Assembly (NCBI GenBank): GCA_963702705.1
Contig: CAVPDR010000002.1
Span: 1-64,000 of the forward strand
Length of the DNA: 64,000 bases
Source of the DNA: VRUE01 sp963702705
Lineage (GTDB): Bacteria > Actinomycetota > Thermoleophilia > Solirubrobacterales > 70-9
Reading direction: 5' to 3'
Shown here: piece after piece, positions 33,356-41,653 of the stretch
Layout of the letters: each line of letters starts with the position of its first letter
Position numbering within the stretch: the first letter of the stretch is position 1
The notes under the pieces: model-generated
The model's input: only the letters and a program-made list of their open reading frames with translations
Databases searched by the model: none
Told to the model about the DNA's origin: nothing
Translations under genes and position numbers: made by a program

Positions 33356-34570
33356 TCAACCCCCCGCGGGTTGAAGCCTCTGCAGGTTGCCGTGTTTGGT
33401 CTGGTCATACGGGACTCCGTCCTGCCAACAGCGCCAGAGAACACGCAGCCATGCGCGCCCGAGCACGCGGATCGCGTGGGAATGGTCAAGGCCCCGCTGG
33501 CGAGCCGAGAGGTAGACGGCTCGAGCCCAGGGATGGTGATGGCGGGTGGAGTCGGCCAGGCAGCTGACTGCGTTGCGCAACCGCTTGTCGCAGGCCCAGC
33601 GAAAGCTGGCGACCTTGCGCTTGCCCGACTCGCGCGCCACCGGCGCCATGCCGGCGTCGGCCGCCAGCGCCTCGGCGCTCGGATAGCGGGAGCGGTCATC
33701 GCCGATCTCGGCCACGAGCCGCGCCGCCGTGATCGCGGACTTGGGGTCTTTGAACAGCGGCAGGAAGACCTGGCCGTCGGGATGGGCGCGCACCGCCTGG
33801 GCGATCTGGGAGGTGAGCTCTCGGATTTGCTCGACGATCGGCCTCAGCGCCGCGACCAGGCCCAGCACCGTGCAACGGCGCGCTTGGGCCTCCACCCCTC
33901 CCGCGCGACCCTGGGGCGCGGCCCGCAGCCGCTCCAAGAGATCCCCGGCGCTGCGGTTTCCCGAGTAGCGGTTGCGCGTGAGGAAGGCGGCAAGGCGTTT
34001 CTCACCCAGGCCGCGCGCCTCGGCGGGGGACGGGTAGCGCTCAAGGAAGGCGAGGGAGATCGGCGAGTCGACGGCGGAGAAGACACACGCCGCACCGGGC
34101 CAAAACGCATCCAGCTGCGCCCGCAGCTCGTTGGCGAGGCGAACCCTGGCTCCCACCAGGTCCTCGCGGCTGCGGGTCAGCACCCGCAGCGCCTTGGTCT
34201 CGTCGGAATGCGGTCGCAAGGCGTGCAGGCGATGGGAGTCGGTGCGGGCCAGCTCGGCCAAGACGAAGGCATCGAAGCCGTCGGACTTGCCCCCAGAGGC
34301 CTCATAGCGCGGGCGCGTTGCCTTCAGCTTGTTGGGATGGACAGGCAAGACGGTGAAGCCGGACTCGAGAAGGCGCTCGACGAGCAGCCCGTCGGGGCGC
34401 TCGATCGCCACCCTCGCCACGCCAAGGGTCCGCATCCGGGCGATCAGTCCTCTGATCCCGGCCTCGTCGTGGGCGTGCATCTCTCCCGCGAGCGTTCGCC
34501 CTTTTGTGTCGACCACGCAAAGCGCGTGCTCCTCGCTGGCCCAGTCGATGCCGGCAGACGTTTCCTCCAT
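33356..34570 (-). CDS. IS110-family transposase (bridge-RNA-guided recombinase)
   Basis: 404 residues. The N-terminal RuvC-like domain has the DEDD set at D9 (GIDWA), E57 (AIERPDG), D97 and D100 (KSDGFDAF). The C-terminal Tnp domain has AEALAADAGMAPVARESGKRK, where the serine nucleophile of IS110 enzymes is expected. Length is typical. It is encoded antisense to the rpsB-tsf operon. Only 10 bp separate its stop from the element end, and the long non-coding end is upstream, as in bridge-RNA elements of the IS110 group. Confidence 0.92.
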   Translation of the reverse strand: MEETSAGIDWASEEHALCVVDTKGRTLAGEMHAHDEAGIRGLIARMRTLGVARVAIERPDGLLVERLLESGFTVLPVHPNKLKATRPRYEASGGKSDGFDAFVLAELARTDSHRLHALRPHSDETKALRVLTRSREDLVGARVRLANELRAQLDAFWPGAACVFSAVDSPISLAFLERYPSPAEARGLGEKRLAAFLTRNRYSGNRSAGDLLERLRAAPQGRAGGVEAQARRCTVLGLVAALRPIVEQIRELTSQIAQAVRAHPDGQVFLPLFKDPKSAITAARLVAEIGDDRSRYPSAEALAADAGMAPVARESGKRKVASFRWACDKRLRNAVSCLADSTRHHHPWARAVYLSARQRGLDHSHAIRVLGRAWLRVLWRCWQDGVPYDQTKHGNLQRLQPAGG

Positions 34571-34604
34571 CGCTTCCCTCCTCGGTTCGCTTTGACTTGC
34601 GCCG

Positions 34605-34760
34605 GCCGGGAGGTACCGTTGCGGGTGCTCATAGATTGGCGCTTGGGTGCGCCACTTCCTGTGGCCGCTTCAGGTGCCTCCGACCGCCGGGAGGCGCTGG
34701 TCTCATTTTGGCCCTCTACGGGGCTAGCGGCCAAGGCGCTCTCCCGACGGCGGTCGGCTC
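34605..34760 (-). ncRNA. Candidate IS110 bridge RNA
   Basis: On the transposase strand two stem-loop modules can be drawn. Target loop: outer stem 34741-34757 with 34680-34693, apical hairpin 34708-34713 with 34729-34734. The 3' guide (34702-34708) matches core plus right target at 33339-33345 over 7 nt; the 5' guide shares CAAGG (34732-34736) with left target 34828-34832. Donor loop: outer stem 34673-34681 with 34609-34617, apical hairpin 34638-34653. ACTTCCTGTG (34654-34663) equals the element end 33346-33355 over 10 nt; 34631-34637 resembles the other end, sharing AATCT at 34815-34819. Boundaries are estimates. Confidence 0.7.
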
Positions 34761-34845
34761 TATGTGTCCCTCCGGATTCTGCGGCGGCCTCCCTTCGGTC
34801 GGCCTCTCCGTCTAAATCTCTGAAGAACAAGGGGGAGGTTCTCCT

Positions 34846-35448
34846 ATGAGCGTTACTGCTGCTGATGTGAAGGCTCTGCGGGATCGGACCGGGGCCGCGA
34901 TGATGGATTGCAAGGCTGCGCTCACCGAGGCCGAGGGCGATGCTGAGCGGGCCGTTGAGATTCTTCGGGTCAAGGGGCAGGCCTCTGCCGCCAAGCGCGA
35001 AGGGCGCGGCACCAACGAGGGCGTTGTCTCCTCCTACATCCACGCCAACGACAAGGTCGGGGCGATGGTCGAAGTCCAGTGCGAGACGGACTTTGTCGCT
35101 CGCAACGAGGACTTCAAGGCATTTGCCTACGAGGTCGCCCTGCACATCGCGGCGACGGCGCCCCAGTACGTGACGATCGAGGAGATCCCCGAGGCGGAGC
35201 GCGAGGCTGAGAAGCGGGTCTTCGAGGAGAAGGCGCGCGAAGAAGGCAAGCCCGACAACGTGGTCGAGAAGATCGTCGAGGGCCAGCTCGTCAAGTGGGG
35301 CAAGGAAGTCGCCCTTCTCGACCAGTCCCACGTCAACGCCGAGAAGCACGACGCGAAGTCGATCGAGGAGCTGCGCCAGGAGATGGCGGCGAAGACCGGC
35401 GAGAACATCCGCATTGCCCGTTTCGCGTACTTCCGCGTCGGCGAATAG
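34846..35448 (+). CDS. tsf: Translation elongation factor Ts
   Basis: EF-Tu nucleotide exchange factor. 200 residues (short form). N-terminal UBA-like domain VKALRDRTGAAMMDCKAALTEA; core motif VQCETDFVARNEDF, contacting EF-Tu. Strong ribosome-binding site GGGGGAGG at 34831-34838. Normally co-transcribed with rpsB; the IS110 element now separates them, so expression depends on read-through or a promoter inside the element. Confidence 0.95.
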   Translation: MSVTAADVKALRDRTGAAMMDCKAALTEAEGDAERAVEILRVKGQASAAKREGRGTNEGVVSSYIHANDKVGAMVEVQCETDFVARNEDFKAFAYEVALHIAATAPQYVTIEEIPEAEREAEKRVFEEKAREEGKPDNVVEKIVEGQLVKWGKEVALLDQSHVNAEKHDAKSIEELRQEMAAKTGENIRIARFAYFRVGE

Positions 35449-35461
35449 GCTCGTGGCCTAG

Positions 35462-36196
35462 ATGGCCGCCGATCCGCAGTTCAAACGCATCCTGCTGAAG
35501 CTCTCGGGTGAGGCATTGATGGGTGAGCTTCAGTACGGCACCGACGCCGCCGAGGTCAAGCGGATCGCCGAGCAGATCGCGGCGATCCGAGGCCGCGGGG
35601 TCGAAGTTGCGATCGTCGTCGGCGCCGGCAACATCTACCGCGGCCTGGCCGCCGCGGCCAACGGCATGGACCGGGCGACCGGCGATTACATGGGGATGCT
35701 GGCCACGGTGCTCAACGCGCTCACCCTGCAGGACGCATTGGAGAGCGCCGGCGAGCACACTCGGGTGCTCTCGGCGATCGACGTCAAGGAGGTCGCCGAG
35801 CCCTACATCCGCCGCCGCGCCATGCGCCACCTGGAGAAGGGGAGGGTCGTGATCTTCGCCGCCGGCACCGGCAACCCGTTCTTCACCACCGATACGGCCG
35901 CCGCCCTGCGCGCCCTCGAGATCCACGCCGAAGCGATCCTGATGGCCAAGAACGGGGTCGAGGGGGTCTATGACTCCGATCCGGCGACCAACCCCGACGC
36001 CGAGTTCATCCCGGCGATCGGCCACCGCGAGGCGATCGAGCGCGGCCTCAAGGTGATGGACTCGACCGCACTCTCGCTCTGCATGGACAACGACCTGCCG
36101 ATCTACGTCTTCAACATGGGGGACGCGGGGAACATAGATAGGATCGTCAGCGGCGAGAGGGTGGGCACGCTGGTCTCCAGCGCGCCCGCTGGATGA
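35462..36196 (+). CDS. pyrH: Uridylate kinase
   Basis: UMP kinase of the amino-acid-kinase fold, 244 residues. KRILLKLSGEALMG at the N-terminus, GAGNIYRG, VIFAAGTGNPFFTTDTAAALRA with the UMP-binding Thr/Asp, and GVEGVYDSDP. Usual position between tsf and frr. Confidence 0.95.
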   Translation: MAADPQFKRILLKLSGEALMGELQYGTDAAEVKRIAEQIAAIRGRGVEVAIVVGAGNIYRGLAAAANGMDRATGDYMGMLATVLNALTLQDALESAGEHTRVLSAIDVKEVAEPYIRRRAMRHLEKGRVVIFAAGTGNPFFTTDTAAALRALEIHAEAILMAKNGVEGVYDSDPATNPDAEFIPAIGHREAIERGLKVMDSTALSLCMDNDLPIYVFNMGDAGNIDRIVSGERVGTLVSSAPAG

Positions 36197-36212
36197 CGAG
36201 GACGGGAGCCCA

Positions 36213-36776
36213 GTGGAGCTGATCGACGAACTGCTCAAGGACGCCGAAGGTCGGATGACGAAGTCAGTCGATTCGAGCCGCGGCGAACTCGCGACGGTGC
36301 GGACCGGCCGCGCCTCGCCGCACCTGCTCGACCGCATCGTGGTCGACTACTACGGCGCCCAGACCCCGCTCAAGCAGCTCGCCAACGTGGCGACCTCCGA
36401 CGCTCGCCTGCTGACCGTGACTCCCTTCGACAAGTCCTCGATCGGGGCGATCGAGAAATCGATCCAGGAGTCCGACATCGGGTTGACCCCGAGCAACGAC
36501 GGCAACGTGATCCGGCTGCAGGTGCCGGAGCTGACCGAGGAGCGCCGTCGCGAGATGGTCAAGGTCGTCCATGGCGTCGCCGAGGAGGGGCGGATCGCGA
36601 TCCGCAACATCCGCCGCGACGTGATGCAGGATCTGCGCGATCTGAAGAAGGACGGCGAAGCCGGCGAGGATGACGAGCGCCGCGCCGAGGCGGCCCTGCA
36701 GAAGCAGACCGACGAGGCGATCGCCGAGATCGACGATCTCCTCAAGGGGAAGGAAGAGGAGATCCTGGAGGTGTGA
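36213..36776 (+). CDS. frr: Ribosome recycling factor
   Basis: 187 residues, the standard RRF length. Conserved RTGRASPHLLDRI, YYGAQTPLKQLANV, VTPFDKSSIGAIEKSI and IRNIRRDV. GTG start at 36213. Acts with EF-G to split post-termination ribosomes. Overlaps uppS by 4 bp. Confidence 0.95.
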   Translation: MELIDELLKDAEGRMTKSVDSSRGELATVRTGRASPHLLDRIVVDYYGAQTPLKQLANVATSDARLLTVTPFDKSSIGAIEKSIQESDIGLTPSNDGNVIRLQVPELTEERRREMVKVVHGVAEEGRIAIRNIRRDVMQDLRDLKKDGEAGEDDERRAEAALQKQTDEAIAEIDDLLKGKEEEILEV

Positions 36777-37444
36777 GTGCCTCCGCGCGCTACGTGGCGA
36801 TCATCACCGACGGCAACGGGCGTTGGGCTCAGAGCAAGGGGTTGCCGGTCGTAGAGGGGCATCGGGCGGGCGCCGACACGGTGAAGGCGCGGCTGCGCGA
36901 CGCGGTCGAGCTGGGGATCGAGGAGCTGACCGTGTTCTCCTTTTCGACCGAGAACTGGTCTCGTCCGGCCGAGGAGGTCGCGGCGCTGATGGCGATGTTC
37001 GACGAGCGGATCCAGGCCGAGACGCCGGAGCTCGACGCCGAGGGCGTGAGGATGCGCTTCGTCGGACGCCGCGAGGGGGTGGCGCCGGCGCTGGTCGAGC
37101 GCATGGCCTGGGCCGAAGAGAAAACCGCTGCAAACGAGCGGATCGTGCTCTTCGTCGCCTTCAACTACGGCGGCCGGGCGGAGATCGTCGATGCGGCGCG
37201 AAGCTTCGCGGGGGACTCGGAGGAGGAGTTCCGCAGCCACCTCTACGCGCCCGAGATGCACGATCCCGACCTCCTGATCCGAACCAGCGGCGAGCAGCGG
37301 ATCTCCAACTACCTGCTCTGGCAGTGCGCCTACTCGGAGCTGGTCTTCCGCGATGAGCTCTGGCCCGACTTCGACCGGGCGGCGCTGGAGGGATGCCTGC
37401 GAGAGTTCGAGGCCCGGCAGCGGCGCTTCGGTGCGAGGGCCTGA
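36773..37444 (+). CDS. uppS: Isoprenyl (undecaprenyl) diphosphate synthase
   Basis: cis-prenyltransferase making the lipid carrier for cell-wall synthesis, 223 residues. Catalytic motif ITDGNGRWAQS at the N-terminus, FSTENWSRP, and DLLIRTSGEQRISNYLLWQ near residue 165. GTG start coupled to frr; the stop overlaps the cdsA ATG by one base. Chain length (C50 or C55) cannot be told. Confidence 0.94.
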   Translation: MSASARYVAIITDGNGRWAQSKGLPVVEGHRAGADTVKARLRDAVELGIEELTVFSFSTENWSRPAEEVAALMAMFDERIQAETPELDAEGVRMRFVGRREGVAPALVERMAWAEEKTAANERIVLFVAFNYGGRAEIVDAARSFAGDSEEEFRSHLYAPEMHDPDLLIRTSGEQRISNYLLWQCAYSELVFRDELWPDFDRAALEGCLREFEARQRRFGARA

Positions 37445-38331
37445 TGCAGGACCTCTTCGACGACGACCTCTTCAACGAGGAGCCGCCGCGCAAACGGGCC
37501 CCGCGCCCGCCGCGCAAGCGTGGCAAGGGCGCCGCCCGGGGGGAGACGGCCAAGCGTATTCTCTTCGCGATCCCGTGGGGGATCTTCGCGATCGCGATCA
37601 CGGTCGCCGGTGGGCTTGTCTTCGCGATCGCGATGATCGGCATCGGGATCCTCTGCCTGCGCGAGTACCTGGAGATGACGACGGCGATGCGGCCCGTGCA
37701 GCGCGCCGCCTACCTCTCCGTCATCGCGCTGATCCTGGCGGCCTACCTCGGCACGGCGTTCAACGTGCTGCTGATCATCGCGGCCTCGTTCCCGGTCCTC
37801 TTCTTCTTCGGCGCCGATCGCCATCACCGCGACGGGATCACGATGTCGATGGGGGTGACGCTGCTCGGGATCGTCTGGATCGGGATTCCGCTGGTCCACG
37901 CGGTGCTCCTGCGCGACCTTCCCCACCACGGCGCAGCGCTGCTGGTTGACGTCCTCGTCGGCACCTTCGCCACCGACACCGGCGCCTACGCGACGGGCCG
38001 TATGTTCGGCTCGCACAAGATCGCCCCCAGCCTCTCGCCGAACAAGACGCTGGAGGGGTTGCTCGGTGGCTTCCTGATCGGCACGATGGCCTTCTGGTTC
38101 GCCGGCCTTTACCAGGACTGGCTCTCGGGCGCGGACGCGTTGATCATCGGCGCCGCCGTCGCCGCCGTCGCCCCGATCGGCGACCTCTTCGAGTCGATGC
38201 TGAAGCGCGACCTCGGCAAAAAGGACACCGGCACCCTCTTCGGGCCCCACGGCGGCATCCTCGATCGCCTCGACGCGGTGTTCTTCACGGTCGTGGTCGG
38301 CTACTACCTCGCCGTACAACTGGTCTACTGA
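37444..38331 (+). CDS. cdsA: Phosphatidate cytidylyltransferase
   Basis: CDP-diacylglycerol synthase, 295 residues. A cytoplasmic basic N-terminus of about 35 residues is followed by about eight membrane segments and the C-terminal signature SPNKTLEG..GDLFESMLKRDLGKKDTG...GPHGGILDRLDA. The ATG overlaps uppS. The last base of the stop is the first base of palindromic repeat copy B. Confidence 0.94.
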   Translation: MQDLFDDDLFNEEPPRKRAPRPPRKRGKGAARGETAKRILFAIPWGIFAIAITVAGGLVFAIAMIGIGILCLREYLEMTTAMRPVQRAAYLSVIALILAAYLGTAFNVLLIIAASFPVLFFFGADRHHRDGITMSMGVTLLGIVWIGIPLVHAVLLRDLPHHGAALLVDVLVGTFATDTGAYATGRMFGSHKIAPSLSPNKTLEGLLGGFLIGTMAFWFAGLYQDWLSGADALIIGAAVAAVAPIGDLFESMLKRDLGKKDTGTLFGPHGGILDRLDAVFFTVVVGYYLAVQLVY

Positions 38332-38443
38332 GGGCGATCCCGGTAGGGGTTCCACTTAACTTTTTCGGTGGTGCGGAAGTTGCTGACGCCGCAAGCGCGC
38401 GCCGAAAAAGTACAAGACGTTCCACCCCTACCGGGATCGCCCT
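38331..38443. repeat. Palindromic repeat element, copy B
   Basis: Perfect 20-bp arms (38331-38350 and 38424-38443). Inside, TTCCACTTA on one side faces ACAAGACGTTCC on the other (unpaired), then ACTTTTTCGG (38359-38368) pairs with CCGAAAAAGT (38402-38411). The apex contains GCTGACGCCGCAAG. The arms start on the last base of the cdsA stop; the dxr -10 box follows 5 bp after the right arm. Confidence 0.85.
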
Positions 38444-38448
38444 ACCCC

Positions 38449-38454
38449 TATGCT
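38449..38454 (+). promoter_or_regulatory. -10 box of dxr
   Basis: TATGCT ends 7 nt before ATG 38462, so dxr should be leaderless. This supports 38462 over the in-frame ATG at 38450, which lies inside the box. Confidence 0.65.
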
Positions 38455-38461
38455 CTCGACG

Positions 38462-39607
38462 ATGAAGAAAGTCGTGATTCTCGGTTCGACCGGGTCGATC
38501 GGGACGCAGGCGCTGGAGATTGTCGCTGCGTCTGATGAGCTTGACGTCGTCGGGCTTGCCGCCGGTTTGAGCTGGGAGCGAGTGCTGGCGCAGGCGCAGG
38601 CGCACAAGGTGGATACCGTCGCTTTCTTCGATGACGAGGCCGCTAGACAGGCGCGTGGTGTCTGGGGTGGGCAGGTGCTTGCCGGCGAGGAGGGGATCCG
38701 CGAGCTGATCGTCTCCTCCGGCGCCGACGTGGTGCTGAACGGGGTCGTCGGTGCGGCTGGGCTGGGACCGACGATCGTCGCCCTCGGCGAGGGGATCGAC
38801 GTCGCCCTCGCCAACAAGGAGAGCCTCGTGGTCGGCGGCGAGCTGACGATGGCGCTGGCTGAGGCGACCGGAGCGCGGTTGCTGCCGGTCGACTCCGAGC
38901 ACTCGGCGCTCTACCAGCTGATCGGCTCCGAGCGGCCCGGCACGGTCGACAGGCTGGTCCTGACCGCCTCCGGCGGCCCGTTCCGCGGCCGCACGGACCT
39001 CGGCGGCGTCAGCGTCGAGGACGCGCTCGCGCACCCGACCTGGAGCATGGGCGGGCGGATCACGGTCGACTCGGCGACCCTGATGAACAAGGGCTTCGAG
39101 GCGATCGAGGCCCACCACCTCTTCGGCGTGCCCTTCGAGCGGATCGGCGTCGTCGTCCATCCGCAGTCGATCGTCCACTCGCTGATCGACCTCAATGACG
39201 GCGCCACCCTCGCTCACCTCGGTTACCCGGACATGCGGGTGCCGATCTCCTACGCGCTGCACTACCCCGAGCGCGCCGACGTCGAGGTGCCGAGGCTGGA
39301 CCTGGCCGCGGTCGGCAGGCTCGACTTCGAGCATCCTGACCTCGACACCTTCGCCTGCCTCGGGCTTGCGCTCGCGGCGGGCAAGGCGGGCGGGACGGCT
39401 CCCTGCGTCCTCAATGCAGCCGACGAGGTCGCCGTGGCTGCATTCCTCGACGGCAAGATCGGCTTTACCGCGATCGCGGCCGTTGTCGAGCGGGTGCTGG
39501 CGGCGATGCCGGCTCTGACCCCGACCCACTTCGAAGACCTCTTCGCCGTCGACGCCGAGGCCCGGCGCCGCACCGAAGAGGAGGTCGGCGGGTTGGCACG
39601 GGTATGA
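38462..39607 (+). CDS. dxr: 1-deoxy-D-xylulose 5-phosphate reductoisomerase
   Basis: First committed step of the MEP isoprenoid pathway, NADPH-dependent. 381 residues. Rossmann motif LGSTGSIGTQALEI at the start, ALANKESLVVGGEL, PVDSEHSA (metal-binding Asp/Glu), ASGGPFR, HPTWSMGGRITVDSATLMNKGFE and the C-terminal NAADEVAV. Overlaps rseP by 4 bp. The pathway continues with ispG at 45371. Confidence 0.95.
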   Translation: MKKVVILGSTGSIGTQALEIVAASDELDVVGLAAGLSWERVLAQAQAHKVDTVAFFDDEAARQARGVWGGQVLAGEEGIRELIVSSGADVVLNGVVGAAGLGPTIVALGEGIDVALANKESLVVGGELTMALAEATGARLLPVDSEHSALYQLIGSERPGTVDRLVLTASGGPFRGRTDLGGVSVEDALAHPTWSMGGRITVDSATLMNKGFEAIEAHHLFGVPFERIGVVVHPQSIVHSLIDLNDGATLAHLGYPDMRVPISYALHYPERADVEVPRLDLAAVGRLDFEHPDLDTFACLGLALAAGKAGGTAPCVLNAADEVAVAAFLDGKIGFTAIAAVVERVLAAMPALTPTHFEDLFAVDAEARRRTEEEVGGLARV

Positions 39608-40692
39608 ACTGGGTCTTCATCTTCCTCGGCTTCTCGGCGCTGATCATCCTCCACGAGGCGGGGCACTTCTTCGCGGCGAAGGCGACCGGGATGAGAGTCG
39701 AGAAGTTCTTCCTCTTCTTCGGGCCGAAGCTGGTCTCGGTGAAACGCGGCGAGACCGAGTACGGGGTTGCCGTGATCCCCGCGGGTGGCTACGTAAAGAT
39801 CAGCGGCATGCACCCGGAAGACAAGCTGCCACCCGGGGAAGAGCACCGCGGCTACTACGAACAACCGGTCTGGAAGCGCATCGTCGTGATCGGGGCGGGA
39901 CCGGCGGTCAACATCGTGCTTGCCTTCGCGATTCTCTTCGTGCTTGCCCTGGGCGCCAGCGACCCGACCCAGACGGTCGACGAAATAGTTCCCGGGTCCC
40001 CCGCCGCGTCGGTGCTGAAGCCCGGCGACCGCATCCTCGCCGTCGACGGCAAAAGCTATCCCAACGTCGACTCCACAACTCGCCTCGAACGGTTCTACGA
40101 AGACGTCGGCTCACACAAATGCGCGGGCAAGCCGGTTGACGGCTGCAAGGCGGTCACGCCCGTGACCTTGAGAGTGCGCCACGACGGTCAGGTCAAGACG
40201 CTCACCGTGACTCCGGAGTACGAAAAGGCAGCTGGGCGCACGCGAATCGGCTTTTCCTATGGAACCGAACCGGCGAACCTCGGCGCCGGTGGTGCCGCCG
40301 GGCGCGCCGGGGACATGATCTGGCTGGTCGCCAGCAAAACAGTGACCGTTTTCGCCAACATCTTCGACTCCGAACAGCGCAAGGAAGTCTCCGGCGTGGT
40401 CGGGGTCAGCGACGTCGCCAACCAGGAGATCAGCATCAGCGCCGAACGCGGCTTCTTCCTCCTTGCGATCGTCAGTCTCTCGCTCGGCCTGATCAACCTC
40501 TTTCCCTTTCTCCCCCTCGACGGCGGCCACATCTTCTGGAGCCTCGTGGAGAAGGTGCGGGGCAAGGCCGTTCCATACCGTGTGATGGAGCGAGCCGGAG
40601 CGCTCGGCTTCGTTTTGGTCATAATGCTTTTCTTCATCGGCTTGAGCAACGACATCGGTCGCCTTACCGGCGAAGGTTTCAACGTCCGTTAG
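39604..40692 (+). CDS. rseP: Site-2 intramembrane metalloprotease RseP family
   Basis: 362 residues. Zinc motif HEAGHF near residue 18, one PDZ domain at about 115-200 (PGSPAASVLKPGDRILAVDGK), and the C-terminal NLFPFLPLDGGHIFW with the third metal ligand. Cleaves anti-sigma factors or remnant signal peptides in the membrane. Usually followed by ispG and proS; here four secreted-protein genes intervene. Confidence 0.93.
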   Translation: MNWVFIFLGFSALIILHEAGHFFAAKATGMRVEKFFLFFGPKLVSVKRGETEYGVAVIPAGGYVKISGMHPEDKLPPGEEHRGYYEQPVWKRIVVIGAGPAVNIVLAFAILFVLALGASDPTQTVDEIVPGSPAASVLKPGDRILAVDGKSYPNVDSTTRLERFYEDVGSHKCAGKPVDGCKAVTPVTLRVRHDGQVKTLTVTPEYEKAAGRTRIGFSYGTEPANLGAGGAAGRAGDMIWLVASKTVTVFANIFDSEQRKEVSGVVGVSDVANQEISISAERGFFLLAIVSLSLGLINLFPFLPLDGGHIFWSLVEKVRGKAVPYRVMERAGALGFVLVIMLFFIGLSNDIGRLTGEGFNVR

Positions 40693-40693
40693 C

Positions 40694-41653
40694 GTGATCG
40701 CACGGTTGGCGGTGCTATCGCTGTTGTGCCTGCTCGTGGCGGTTTCGACCGCCGCGGCGCAATCGCCGTCGGCCGAGGGGTCGCAGGACGGAGCCTCAGC
40801 GTCGATCGCCACCGGCACCCGGCTGGATCGGGCGCGTAGCTTCTGGACTCCGAAGCGGATGGAGTCGGCGCAGGCGCTGCCGCTTCACCTTCCCGGTGAC
40901 GCTCAGCTGGCCGACGGCGCCCCCGGCAGCGCAGCGCCCACCCCGCTGCCCGGCGAGAGCTCGATTCCCACCGAAACGATCGCCGACCCGACCGCCGCCG
41001 GCGTCAGCCAGAACGGTGTTGTCTTCGTCGTCGGGCGCTTCGGCACCCTAGGCCGCTGCTCCGGCACGTCGGTCAGTGCGCCCAGCTTCAGCCTCGTGTT
41101 CACGGCGGGGCACTGCGTGCACGAGGGCCGGCACTGGATGGGGACGAAGTGGGTCTTCGTCCCCGGCTACCACTACGGCCAACGTCCCTTCGGCACCTTC
41201 GTCGCCAAGTGGCTCGGCTCGACGCCGCAGTGGATCGAGTCGGAGAACGACAATTACGACGTCGGCGCGGCCGTCGTCTCCCGTAACGAACGGGGCGAAC
41301 GGCTCGCTGACGCTGTCGGCGCCGATCGGATCGCCTTCAACCTTTCGCCCAAACAGGTATTCGACGTGTACGGCTACCCCGTCGCCGAGCCCTTCGACGG
41401 GGCCACGCTCCAGCACTGCGCTCAGACTCCCTACGAGGGGCACGCCTTCTTTTCACTGCTTACGCCCGGCCCGCTCAACCTCGCGGTTCACTGTGAAATC
41501 AGTCCCGGCGCCTCCGGCGGCGGCTGGGTCCTCACGGGCAACGTCCTCAACGGCGTCACCGCCGACGGCTACCCCGAAGACGACACCAACTACGGCCCCT
41601 ATTTCGGCAAAGAGGTGGCGAAGCTGTACGCCAGGGCGGCGAAGGTCAGGTGA
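40694..41653 (+). CDS. Secreted trypsin-like serine protease
   Basis: 319 residues; signal peptide LAVLSLLCLLVAVSTAAAQS. Catalytic triad visible: His in VFTAGHCVHE, Asp in DNYDVGAAVVS, Ser in SPGASGGGWVL. This V8/trypsin-like pattern with TAGHC and GASGGGW is common in secreted actinobacterial proteases. GTG start is only 1 nt after the rseP stop, so it is likely co-transcribed. The end overlaps the next gene by 4 bp. Confidence 0.85.
   Translation: MIARLAVLSLLCLLVAVSTAAAQSPSAEGSQDGASASIATGTRLDRARSFWTPKRMESAQALPLHLPGDAQLADGAPGSAAPTPLPGESSIPTETIADPTAAGVSQNGVVFVVGRFGTLGRCSGTSVSAPSFSLVFTAGHCVHEGRHWMGTKWVFVPGYHYGQRPFGTFVAKWLGSTPQWIESENDNYDVGAAVVSRNERGERLADAVGADRIAFNLSPKQVFDVYGYPVAEPFDGATLQHCAQTPYEGHAFFSLLTPGPLNLAVHCEISPGASGGGWVLTGNVLNGVTADGYPEDDTNYGPYFGKEVAKLYARAAKVR

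Larger units (their letters stand above)
33346..34825 (-). mobile_element. IS110-family insertion sequence between rpsB and tsf
   Basis: About 1.48 kb with one transposase and a 250-bp non-coding end. Core dinucleotide AG (CT on the transposase strand) is at 33344-33345 and 34824-34825. Removing the element restores rpsB TGA followed by GAACAAGGGGGAGG and tsf, a normal 24-nt ribosomal-operon spacer with a strong ribosome-binding site. No terminal inverted repeats or target duplication beyond the core, as expected for IS110. Confidence 0.85.

Noticed and set aside
38450..38461. ATG 38450 as the dxr start
   Set aside because: It overlaps the -10 box TATGCT; ATG 38462 gives the usual MKKVVILGSTGSIG start.
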